Source of the DNA: Nitrospirota bacterium
GTDB taxonomy: Bacteria; Nitrospirota; Nitrospiria; SBBL01; Manganitrophaceae
Assembly (NCBI GenBank): GCA_023248505.1
Contig: JAHFEM010000019.1
Span: 1-6,557, forward strand
Reading direction: 5' to 3'
Length of the DNA: 6,557 nt
Made by a program: the position numbers and the translations under genes. The notes under the pieces are model-generated. The model saw only the letters and a program-made list of their open reading frames with translations, was not told the DNA's origin and did no database searches. The stretch's first letter is position 1. The number at the start of each line of letters is the position of its first letter. Shown here piece by piece: positions 1 through 5,850 of the stretch.

Positions 1-1013
1 ATCCCCGAGACGAGACCGATCTCCCCCTGAAACTGTTGCGGAACCTGCTGGAAAATGGCGCCGTTTCCCATCCCCAACGCAGCCATGCCGCAGAAAAGAA
101 GGGGAACGACGACGATGGCCGGAGGAAGGGAGGAAATCAATCCGAAGAGGAGCCCGACGATCAGATAGATCCCCATCAGGAGGTTCCTTCCCCCCATCCG
201 ATCGGCGAGGTGACCGCCGATCGGGCGGAAGAAACTCCCGCCGAAGACGCAGAGGGCGGTGATCGCCCCGGCGGCCACCGGTGAGAAGTTGTACCGGTCA
301 TGGAAGAAAATGCTGAAGAAGCTCGCCAGGCCGACGAACCCGCCAAAGGTCACGCTGTAGTAGAAATTGAACCACCAGAGATTCGGCTCCTTCAACAGGG
401 CGAGATAGGCCGACAGCGGCCGCGGGTTCGGACGCTCCCCCGGCTCCCGGGCCAGGAGGGCGAAACAAACAAGGGTCAGGACCACGGGGACGATCGCCAA
501 GCCGAAAACCGAATGCCATCCGAGCGACTCGGCCAGGAGCGGGGCGGTCAGAACGGCGATCATCGTTCCGCTGTTGCCGGCCCCGGCGATCCCCATCGCC
601 ATCCCCTGGTGCTCCCGGGGGTACGCGCGGCTCGCGAGGGGGAGGGCGACGGCGAAGCTTGCCCCCGCGATCCCAAGGAGGAATCCGACCGCGATCAATT
701 GATCAAATGAGGTGGCGCCTCTCCATCCCCATATCAGGGGAAGGAGAACGATCGAGAGGCTCATGATGCCGATTTTCTTCGGTCCGAACCGGTCGACCAA
801 AAAACCGAGAATGATTCGGAAGAAGGCCCCGCCCAGAAGGGGGATCGAGACGATCCATCCCTTCTCGACCGTGGAGAGATGGAGGTCTCGGGCGATGTAG
901 ATGCCGAGGGCGCCGATCAAGACCCAGACCATGAAGCTGACGTCGAAGTGCAAGAAGGCGGAGAAGAGGGTCGGCGCGTGGCCGCTTCGAATCGCTTTGA
1001 TCATCTGCTTCAT
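1..1013 (-). CDS. NarK/NasA-family nitrate/nitrite transporter (MFS), 3' end cut by window
   Basis: This is an uninterrupted frame of 337 codons that runs off the left edge, so the C-terminus is missing. It encodes a Major Facilitator inner-membrane protein with many hydrophobic helices. Family marks visible: a helix-2 arginine (GAFFRIILG, R66) and a matching helix-8 arginine (GGSFFRPIGG, R263), equivalent to the two substrate-binding arginines of NarK; MFS loops VDRFGPKK (73-80) and ADRMGGR (270-276); the first nitrate signature GIAGAGNSGTM (141-151); and the second, GMGNGAIFQQVPQ (314-326). The family moves nitrate and/or nitrite by proton symport or nitrate/nitrite exchange; sequence alone does not say which. 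The ATG at 1013 has AGGAAG about 7 nt upstream, inside the preceding PII gene, and overlaps that gene's stop as ATGA. This suggests translational coupling. I am confident of the family, less of uptake versus export. Confidence 0.93.
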   Translation of the reverse strand, partial: MKQMIKAIRSGHAPTLFSAFLHFDVSFMVWVLIGALGIYIARDLHLSTVEKGWIVSIPLLGGAFFRIILGFLVDRFGPKKIGIMSLSIVLLPLIWGWRGATSFDQLIAVGFLLGIAGASFAVALPLASRAYPREHQGMAMGIAGAGNSGTMIAVLTAPLLAESLGWHSVFGLAIVPVVLTLVCFALLAREPGERPNPRPLSAYLALLKEPNLWWFNFYYSVTFGGFVGLASFFSIFFHDRYNFSPVAAGAITALCVFGGSFFRPIGGHLADRMGGRNLLMGIYLIVGLLFGLISSLPPAIVVVPLLFCGMAALGMGNGAIFQQVPQQFQGEIGLVSG

Positions 1014-1342
1014 CGAACCACTTCCTCTGTTTGTTTCTCCCCGTTCCGGATGGTGTAGACCTCCGAGACCTCCTGGACAAAGATTTTTCCATCCCCCGGG
1101 TGTCCCGTCTCGGCCCCCTGTTCGATTGCGGCGATCGCCTGGGGGTACTCCTCCTCATCCACCATGAGCAGGAGCATCGACTTGGAAAGAATATCGTAAT
1201 GAACCGCGCCGACCTGGATCCCCCGCTGCCGACCGCGCCCGAGAACCGGCATCTTCGTGACGGCATAAAGACCCGCCGCTTCCAGACGGTTCAGAACCGC
1301 CTCTTCCCGCTCGGGGCGAATAATCGCTCGAATCAATTTCAT
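1010..1342 (-). CDS. PII signal-transduction protein, NifI1-like subgroup
   Basis: This 110-residue protein has the normal PII length. PII trimers bind ATP/ADP and 2-oxoglutarate and change the activity of partner proteins in the cytoplasm. Visible marks: start MKLIRAIIRP; T-loop base GRGRQRG (35-41) with the conserved glutamine; LSK (52-54) in place of the usual LPK; B-loop TGHPGDGKIF (79-88); C-loop TIRNGE (97-102). The T-loop is about four residues shorter than that of E. coli GlnB and has no aligned GAEY uridylylation site. The short T-loop (GIQVGAVHYD) and the C-loop form TIR-GE recall NifI1, the PII normally found beside nifH. Here the partner genes are a Moco-PII fusion 17 bp upstream and a nitrate/nitrite transporter overlapping by 4 bp. 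GGAG lies 9 nt before the ATG. The PII family is certain; the subgroup is inferred from motifs. Confidence 0.93.
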   Translation of the reverse strand: MKLIRAIIRPEREEAVLNRLEAAGLYAVTKMPVLGRGRQRGIQVGAVHYDILSKSMLLLMVDEEEYPQAIAAIEQGAETGHPGDGKIFVQEVSEVYTIRNGEKQTEEVVR

Positions 1343-1359
1343 TCTCTTTCACTCCGCAT

Positions 1360-2463
1360 TTAAATTGCTTCTCCGCCCTGCTCGCCGCTGCTGATGCGGA
1401 CGGCGTCGTCGATGTCGACGACAAAGATCTTGCCGTCGCCGTAGGCCCCTTTTCCGGTTCGGTTCGCTTTCATCAGGGCGGCGATCACCGCGGGGAGACG
1501 GATCGCTTCGATGACGATCGAGAAATACTGCTTCGGCAGAAACTTGATCGCGACCGGCGCCTCCTCCTCTTGCTGGAATCGAAGGCCCCGCTGGCGGCTC
1601 CGGCCGAGGACCGTGGCCGTCGTATAAGAATAGATGCCGGCCGCCTCCAACGCCTGGCGGGTGGCCGCCTGTTTGCCGGGGCGGACAAGGGCGATCACCT
1701 CCTTCAACGTCGACTGCCGCGGAGAGGGTTTCTTTTTTCTGACCGATTCGATCTCGCCGGCCACCGGCGGTTCCGGAGCCGGGATCGCAACCGGGACGCT
1801 GGACGGCGGTGCGATCTCGCTCTGTACCGGGAGGGGATCTCCGGTTTTTCCAGCGGGGGGGAGGATCTGGTATTGCGCCCGCCACTTGTCGTTCAACCGA
1901 CCGGCCGGGCTTTGGCCGAGAAGCCGCTTGATCCCGACCGGATCGTGGCGGAAGGCGTGGATCGAACCGACCCACTTCACGCTCTTATAACCTTGAAGAA
2001 AGGGGACCACCAAGCGAAGCGGCCCGCCGTGGACTTCGGGGAGGGGCGCTCCATTCAATCCGTACGCCAGGAGCACCCGCGGATCGCGCGCCTCGTCCCG
2101 CGAGAGCCCCTCGAAGAAGACCCGGTCGCGGGAGTAGAAAGCGAAGTAGCCGTCGGGCTGGGTATCGATCTTAAACAGATCGAGAAGGTCGGCCAGGCGG
2201 ATTCCCTCCCATTCGACCTCCTCCGCCCAGTTGAAGATCTGGCAGATCAGAGGGGTCTTCAGCTTGACGCGGGGGAGCTCCTGAAGCATCGACCAAGAGA
2301 TCAAACGAGGATGCTGTTCGAACCCGCAGAGATCGAGCGTCACCTCCTCCAGCGCAAGGCAGGGGGGGATCGGATAGAGGCAAAGAATGGGGAGCGGGGC
2401 CGCTTCGAAATCGATTCGAAAGAACTTGTCTGCAAATTTGGGTGGAACAATTCCTTCACGCAT
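1360..2463 (-). CDS. Fusion: MsrP/sulfite-oxidase-type molybdopterin domain + NifI2-like PII domain
   Basis: This is a single 367-codon frame. Residues 1-200 match the oxidoreductase molybdopterin-binding (SUOX/MsrP) fold: LICQIFNW with candidate Mo-ligand Cys74, then VEWEGIRLADLL (83-94), YGLNGAPLPEVHGGPLRLVV (134-153) and GYKSVKWVGSI (158-168). There is no Tat or Sec signal, unlike exported MsrP, so it should be cytoplasmic. Residues 201-252 are a proline-rich, then basic, linker. Residues 253-367 are a PII domain: VIALVRPGK, LGRSRQRG, FLPK, a glycine-rich nucleotide loop ending GDGKIF, and the tail RISSGE...GEAI, closest in style to NifI2. The fold suggests a Moco redox domain controlled by, or reporting to, 2-oxoglutarate/ATP sensing; its substrate is unknown. 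The ATG at 2463 has GAGGT 4 nt upstream. The gene leads an operon with the stand-alone PII and NarK genes. Domain calls are firm; function is inference. Confidence 0.88.
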   Translation of the reverse strand: MREGIVPPKFADKFFRIDFEAAPLPILCLYPIPPCLALEEVTLDLCGFEQHPRLISWSMLQELPRVKLKTPLICQIFNWAEEVEWEGIRLADLLDLFKIDTQPDGYFAFYSRDRVFFEGLSRDEARDPRVLLAYGLNGAPLPEVHGGPLRLVVPFLQGYKSVKWVGSIHAFRHDPVGIKRLLGQSPAGRLNDKWRAQYQILPPAGKTGDPLPVQSEIAPPSSVPVAIPAPEPPVAGEIESVRKKKPSPRQSTLKEVIALVRPGKQAATRQALEAAGIYSYTTATVLGRSRQRGLRFQQEEEAPVAIKFLPKQYFSIVIEAIRLPAVIAALMKANRTGKGAYGDGKIFVVDIDDAVRISSGEQGGEAI

Positions 2464-2729
2464 GAAGACCTCATTCTAAAACGGAAAGGCGCCTGGAGAA
2501 AGATTTATCCAGGCGCCTTTGCCTTTACATGTTGATGCCGTTGCCAAGGATAGAGCAACAACCATGCCGAAAGCGATCCGAAGGAGGGGACCCGTTAGAT
2601 CGATAGATTTTTCGCGTATTTGAATGTCTGCCGGACGATCGAAGCGGGAAGGAGGATGAATAGATCGGTCGACATTTTTGTATGGCTTCCGACGAGAAAG
2701 GGTGATCGTCTCCCGCGGTCAAAGCGGCC
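2464..2729. other. Gap of 266 bp without a convincing gene; probable leader of the Moco-PII operon
   Basis: No frame here has both a start with a ribosome site and protein-like composition. The gap contains the strong hairpin at 2485-2520. A weaker stem lies at 2537-2544 with 2555-2562 (core gttgc/gcaac, two G-T pairs outside it, 10-nt loop). Both lie between the stop of the SmbP-like gene and the start of the fusion gene on the minus strand. No clear sigma-70 or sigma-54 promoter stood out by eye, so the operon may start here from an unrecognised promoter or receive transcription from the gene upstream. Confidence 0.5.
2485..2520 (-). terminator. Perfect 13-bp-stem hairpin, terminator-like, 22 nt upstream of the fusion-gene start
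   Basis: The arms at 2485-2497 (aaaggcgcctgga) and 2508-2520 are exact reverse complements, with a 10-nt loop. Read leftward, the stem ends in TTT and is followed by CCGTTTT, as in an intrinsic terminator. Read rightward it is followed by GCCTTTAC, a poorer tail. It may end the transcript of the SmbP-like gene, although it lies about 210 bp past that stop. Because only 21 bp separate it from the fusion-gene ATG, the operon's own promoter probably lies upstream of it. It could therefore also act as an attenuator in the leader. Confidence 0.6.
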
Positions 2730-3140
2730 TTACTTAAGGGATCGGAGTTGTTGGCGCGATTGTTTGGCCCGAAAAGAAGCTTTGCGGGAAGCGTCGAGGG
2801 CGGGGCCGGTCTTCTCCTTCTCTCCCAGCCGAACCGCCTCTTTGGCTTTATTCAGGGTTTCCTTCAACAAGGCGATGATCTTTTCTTTTTCCCCCTTGAA
2901 CACGGGGGGAGGCGCGGATTGCACTTCGTGGATCAATGCTTCGGTGCGTTCGATCATCTGCCGGCCGTACTTCACGATCTCGTCGGTATGGCCTTCGCTG
3001 CCGTGGGTGATCATCTCTTGGGAGAGCCGGTACACCTCGTCGGAGGTTTGGCGGATGACGCGCAAAGGGCTTTCATCGGCGACGGGCGCCAGAAGGAGGA
3101 GCGGAATGAATAAAATAATGGAAAAACGGCGACTTTGCAT
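2730..3140 (-). CDS. Small secreted protein, SmbP-like (small metal-binding protein family)
   Basis: This 136-residue protein has a classical signal peptide: basic MQSRR, a hydrophobic core IILFIPLLLL, and probable cleavage near APVA-DE. It should be periplasmic. The mature part looks all-helical and highly charged. It contains HGSEGHTDEIVKYG (about residues 46-59), which resembles the repeat of SmbP, a copper-binding periplasmic protein described from Nitrosomonas. A second helical stretch contains KAKEAVRLGEKEKTG and KASFRAKQSRQQ. It has far fewer histidines than SmbP, so metal binding is uncertain. I start at 3140 because GGGAGAG lies just upstream and the signal peptide begins there; an in-frame extension to 3203 would bury it. 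It is divergent from the propeller gene, and a promoter for it lies at 3162-3190. Remote four-helix-bundle proteins are an alternative reading. Confidence 0.72.
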   Translation of the reverse strand: MQSRRFSIILFIPLLLLAPVADESPLRVIRQTSDEVYRLSQEMITHGSEGHTDEIVKYGRQMIERTEALIHEVQSAPPPVFKGEKEKIIALLKETLNKAKEAVRLGEKEKTGPALDASRKASFRAKQSRQQLRSLK

Positions 3141-3163
3141 TTCTCTCCCAAATGTTGTAAATA
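3135..3163 (+). promoter_or_regulatory. Weak candidate promoter for the propeller operon
   Basis: TTGCAT (3135-3140), a 17-bp spacer and TAAATA (3158-3163) are correctly spaced for sigma-70, but each box matches the consensus at only about three of six positions. A start near 3170 would put the strong ribosome site at 3181-3187 just inside the transcript. It is supported mainly by its place in the divergent gap. Confidence 0.25.
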
Positions 3164-3190
3164 CATAGCACGAAAAAAAAGGGAGGTCAA
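3162..3190 (-). promoter_or_regulatory. Sigma-70-like promoter for the SmbP-like gene
   Basis: On the minus strand, TTGACC (3190-3185) is followed after 17 bp by TATGTA (3167-3162). TGC stands directly before the -10 box, as in an extended -10. Transcription would start near 3155, giving a 5' leader of about 15 nt with the GGGAGAG ribosome site. The -35 box overlaps the ribosome-binding sequence used in the opposite direction. Confidence 0.5.
3181..3187 (+). promoter_or_regulatory. Strong Shine-Dalgarno (GGGAGGT) pointing to an ATT start at 3192
   Basis: GGGAGGT is the only good ribosome site ahead of the propeller gene. Five bases lie between GGAGG and the in-frame ATT at 3192. The first in-frame ATG, at 3216, is about 29 nt away, too far for this site, and has no site of its own. 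See the finding on the start codon. Confidence 0.5.
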
Positions 3191-3215
3191 TATTCCACAG
3201 CATTCGGTCCAGAAA

Positions 3216-5102
3216 ATGGGGTTCGCTTTAATCCTCCTGGCGGCGCTGCTCGCCCTCTTTTTTTCCGAACCGGTCGGGGCGGCGGAGGGAAGCTGGTCCG
3301 TTCAACAGGGAGAGGTCACCTCGACCGGGCTCTGGGCGGTTCATTTCGCCTCCGCAAGCGAGGGCTGGGCGGTCGGGGGAGAGGGGACCGTTCTTCACAC
3401 CACCGACGGGGGGGCCCACTGGCGGGCCCAGTATAAAGAGAAGGGGGAGCGCTTCTTCTCCGTTCATTTTCCCGATCGGCTCCACGGCTGGGCGGTCAGC
3501 TGGACCGGCAAGGTCGTCCATACGGCGGACGGCGGGCAGCGCTGGGAGGAGCAGAAGAATCCGGAGCGGGCCTGGCTCTGGGACGTCCACTTTGTCGATC
3601 CGATAAACGGCTGGATTGTGGGGGATCGGGGAATCATTCTTCACACCGCCGACGGCGGGAAGCAATGGGAGATCCAGAAGAGCGGGATGGACGGTCCGAT
3701 CCTGGAGGTCTTCTTCATCGATGCGCAGCGGGGATGGGCCTGCGGTTGGGGCGGGATGATCCTGCAGACCCAGGACGGGGGGAAGCGGTGGACCGCGCAA
3801 CAGAGCGGGACGACGAATCCCCTCGAAGGGATCTTTTTTGTCGATCCGCTGCGCGGCTGGGCGGTCGGGCGGCAGGGGACGATCCTCCGTACGATCGACG
3901 GCGGAAAGCGCTGGCAGCCGCAGGAGAGCCACACGGAGCATCTTCTTTTGAATGTTCAATTCGCCTCCCCCCAGGTCGGCTGGATCGCCGGCGGATCAGG
4001 CACGATGCTTCGAACCGAGAACGGAGGAGGCGCCTGGGAAAAGGTCGACGCGATCGTAAGCAAGACCTTCGAAGGGCTCTCCTTCTCCGATTCCCGTCAT
4101 GGCTGGGCGGTCGGCTGGGGCGGGGTGATCGTCCACACCCGCGACGGCGGAAAGCGCTGGGAAGCGCAGAACAACGGGTTCACCGACCGCTTCTTCCGGA
4201 TCCATTTCGTCGACGGGCAACATGGATGGATCGCGGGGGAGACCGGAACCCTCCTGCACACCGAAGATGGCGGCCGAACGTGGACGCCGCAGGAGACCGG
4301 CTCCGAGGAGTGGGTCTTGTCGGTCCGTTTTACCTCTCCTCAGGAGGGGTGGGCGGTCGGCGCCAAAGGGCTTCTGCTTCATACCCTCAACGGCGGAAAA
4401 AAGTGGGTGCACCAGCCGGCCTTGACCGAGGCGAGTCTGGAGGGAATTTTTTTCCTCACCCCGAAGATCGGCTGGATCGTCGGCGAGACCGGATTGATCT
4501 TCCGGACCGACGACGGGGGGAAGCGATGGACCTTTCAGTTCAGCAATACGATTTATAGCCTCGCCGATGTCGTCTTCCTCGACGAGCGGAAGGGATGGGC
4601 GGCGGGAGACGGAGGGACCCTTCTTCAGACCGAAGACGGCGGCGCGACCTGGACCCCGTTTCGTCTTCCGGCGACGCCGTCGCTGGTCCGCCTCCTTTTC
4701 ACCTCGGCGAATCAAGGATGGGTGGTCGGAGGGGAGGGAACCCTTCTGGCGACCGGGGACGGCGGAAGAAGCTGGACCCCGGTGAAGACCGGGACGGCGT
4801 TGCCGCTTTGGGATATTTCGATGCAAGGGCGGGAGGGCTGGATCGTCGGAGATCTTGGGACCATTCTCCACACGAAGGACGGCGGGAAGAGCTGGGAGGA
4901 AAGCACGAGCGGGGTGACGCAGCGGCTGACCAGCGTGACCTTTCCCTCCCCTGCCCGAGGCTGGGCGGTCGGCAAAGGGGGACTCATCCTCCGATTCGGT
5001 CCGGAGACCCCGCCGACGGAGCAAGCCCCGGCGCACCCGGAACCGCCCAAAACAATCGATCGCGCCGCCGCACCCCTCCCGTCGAAGGCGAGATCCCGCT
5101 AG
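3216..5102 (+). CDS. Secreted Ycf48/HCF136-like double beta-propeller protein
   Basis: The frame gives 628 residues from the ATG at 3216, or 636 if translation starts at ATT 3192. It begins with a hydrophobic signal segment (FALILLAALLALFF) and a likely cleavage after VGAA near residue 23, so it is exported. The rest is 14 repeats of about 41 residues. Each has a GW-[AIV]-[VA]-G---G turn and, except the last, an Asp-box-like T--[DN]GG--W turn. The last repeat stops at LILRFG, and an orphan WSVQQ strand at the N-terminus could complete it, the usual propeller closure. Ycf48, the photosystem II assembly factor, is one seven-bladed propeller of this type; 14 repeats fit two. The tail of about 35 residues is proline-rich. 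In bacteria without photosystem II the role of such proteins is unknown; scaffold or assembly factor is my inference. The next gene begins 13 bp downstream. Confidence 0.9.
   Translation: MGFALILLAALLALFFSEPVGAAEGSWSVQQGEVTSTGLWAVHFASASEGWAVGGEGTVLHTTDGGAHWRAQYKEKGERFFSVHFPDRLHGWAVSWTGKVVHTADGGQRWEEQKNPERAWLWDVHFVDPINGWIVGDRGIILHTADGGKQWEIQKSGMDGPILEVFFIDAQRGWACGWGGMILQTQDGGKRWTAQQSGTTNPLEGIFFVDPLRGWAVGRQGTILRTIDGGKRWQPQESHTEHLLLNVQFASPQVGWIAGGSGTMLRTENGGGAWEKVDAIVSKTFEGLSFSDSRHGWAVGWGGVIVHTRDGGKRWEAQNNGFTDRFFRIHFVDGQHGWIAGETGTLLHTEDGGRTWTPQETGSEEWVLSVRFTSPQEGWAVGAKGLLLHTLNGGKKWVHQPALTEASLEGIFFLTPKIGWIVGETGLIFRTDDGGKRWTFQFSNTIYSLADVVFLDERKGWAAGDGGTLLQTEDGGATWTPFRLPATPSLVRLLFTSANQGWVVGGEGTLLATGDGGRSWTPVKTGTALPLWDISMQGREGWIVGDLGTILHTKDGGKSWEESTSGVTQRLTSVTFPSPARGWAVGKGGLILRFGPETPPTEQAPAHPEPPKTIDRAAAPLPSKARSR
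3294..5000 (+). repeat. Fourteen tandem propeller repeats of about 122 bp within the coding sequence
   Basis: The unit recurs 14 times, seen most clearly as the turns GWAVGGEG, GWAVSWTG, GWIVGDRG, GWACGWGG and so on to GWAVGKGG. At DNA level the copies share ggctggnnngtcgg and gacggcgggaagcgctgg-like blocks but are not identical. They look like an old amplification maintained by selection on the protein fold rather than a recent tandem duplication. Confidence 0.88.
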
Positions 5103-5115
5103 CAAAGGAGATGGA

Positions 5116-5850
5116 ATGCCGGCTCCCGATCGCCGATCCGAATGGTTCGTTCCGCGATTCGGCTCATTAAGGTTCCGGCTCTGGATCGGTCTGCTCTTTC
5201 TCCCCTATACCGGCATGGTCCTCGCCTTTACCCTCATCGGCGGGATGCTGGCCGAAACCATTTTCTGGGATCGGGTGGGGGCGATTGCCTTGATCTACTT
5301 CCTCGGCCTCGGGGTGGCCGCGCACGCGCTCGATGCCGTCGGCGGAAAGGAGATCCACGGCCCAGGATCGAAAACGGCCGCCCGGCCCTGGGGAGAACAC
5401 TTCTCGAAACGGCAGCTTTGGATTCTCGCCGTCAGCGCCCTCCTCCCGGCCTATACCCTCGGCTTCTACTACATTCTTTTCGAAACGCCCCAGTTGGCGG
5501 TCGTCGCGGTCCTCGAAGGGTTCTTCCTCTTCGCCTACAACCTCGAATTGTTTAGGGGCCGTTTCCACACCGACGGTTGGTTCGCTTTCTCATGGGGGGT
5601 GCTGCCGGTCCTCGCCGGCTACGTCATCCAGACCAACCGGATTTCCGCTCCCGCATTGATCCTGGCCGGCGCGATGGGCCTCTTCAGCCTGGTGGAGATC
5701 AACGCCTCGCGCCCCTACAAAGAGCTGAGGCGATCGGGACGGATCGATCCCTTCCTTCATCAGGTGCGATACGAGACGATTCTCAAGTGCGTGAGCCTGG
5801 GGGTGATGCTGCTGGCCGCCGGCTTGGTGACGTGGCGGTGGGCGGGGTGA
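5116..5850 (+). CDS. Polytopic membrane protein of unknown function, possible remote UbiA-like
   Basis: This 244-residue protein has about seven hydrophobic segments, near residues 22-47, 54-75, 99-121, 126-145, 155-172, 177-196 and 222-241, so it sits in the inner membrane. GGAG lies about 5 nt upstream of the ATG, and the gene starts 13 bp after the propeller gene, so the two are probably co-transcribed. I do not recognise a named family. Conserved-looking polar pieces are AAHALDAVGGKE (68-79), YNLELFRGRFHTD (141-153), GYVIQTN (168-174) and NASRPYKELRR (196-206). The helix count and the layout of the second half (WGVLPVLAGYVIQT) loosely recall MenA/UbiA prenyltransferases. The catalytic NDxxD-type motif is absent, so an enzyme call is not supported. 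Partnership with the secreted propeller protein is inferred only from adjacency. Confidence 0.82.
   Translation: MPAPDRRSEWFVPRFGSLRFRLWIGLLFLPYTGMVLAFTLIGGMLAETIFWDRVGAIALIYFLGLGVAAHALDAVGGKEIHGPGSKTAARPWGEHFSKRQLWILAVSALLPAYTLGFYYILFETPQLAVVAVLEGFFLFAYNLELFRGRFHTDGWFAFSWGVLPVLAGYVIQTNRISAPALILAGAMGLFSLVEINASRPYKELRRSGRIDPFLHQVRYETILKCVSLGVMLLAAGLVTWRWAG

Noticed and set aside
36..1363. Long open frames on the plus strand opposite the transporter and PII genes
   Set aside because: They are rich in Arg, Pro and Gly with no recognisable motif or ribosome site, and they mirror well-supported minus-strand genes. They are GC-rich antisense shadows.
2530..2560. Sigma-54 promoter around a TTGGCA stretch on the minus strand
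   Set aside because: The downstream GC element is not at the required spacing; only the first half resembles the consensus.
2472..2572. Minus-strand frame with a signal-like stretch MVVALSLATASTC, ending within the leader
   Set aside because: It resembles a small lipoprotein leader, but it has no ribosome site, a poor lipobox, and its second half is encoded by the hairpin arms. It is probably coincidental.
2537..2720. Dual hexaloop hairpins as ANTAR (NasT/NasR) targets in the fusion-gene leader
   Set aside because: I looked because nitrate operons can use them. The stems seen have 10-nt or very long loops, not paired six-base loops.
2525..2722. 65-codon minus-strand frame in the leader region
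   Set aside because: It starts at TTG with no ribosome site, its composition is not protein-like, and it resembles no family I know.
3294..5000. Regular 122-bp repeats as a possible CRISPR array or recent tandem amplification
   Set aside because: The repeats are in frame, diverged at DNA level and conserved at propeller turn residues. They are protein structural repeats.
3294..5000. Asp-box motifs as evidence for a sialidase
   Set aside because: The motif is shared by many propellers. No sialidase catalytic arginine triad or FRIP-type motif is visible, and the GW turns fit the Ycf48 type.
3228..5105. Long minus-strand and alternative-frame open frames across the propeller gene
   Set aside because: They exist because the repeats are GC-rich and lack stops in other frames. 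Their composition is unnatural, with Pro/Arg/Gly runs repeating at the same period.
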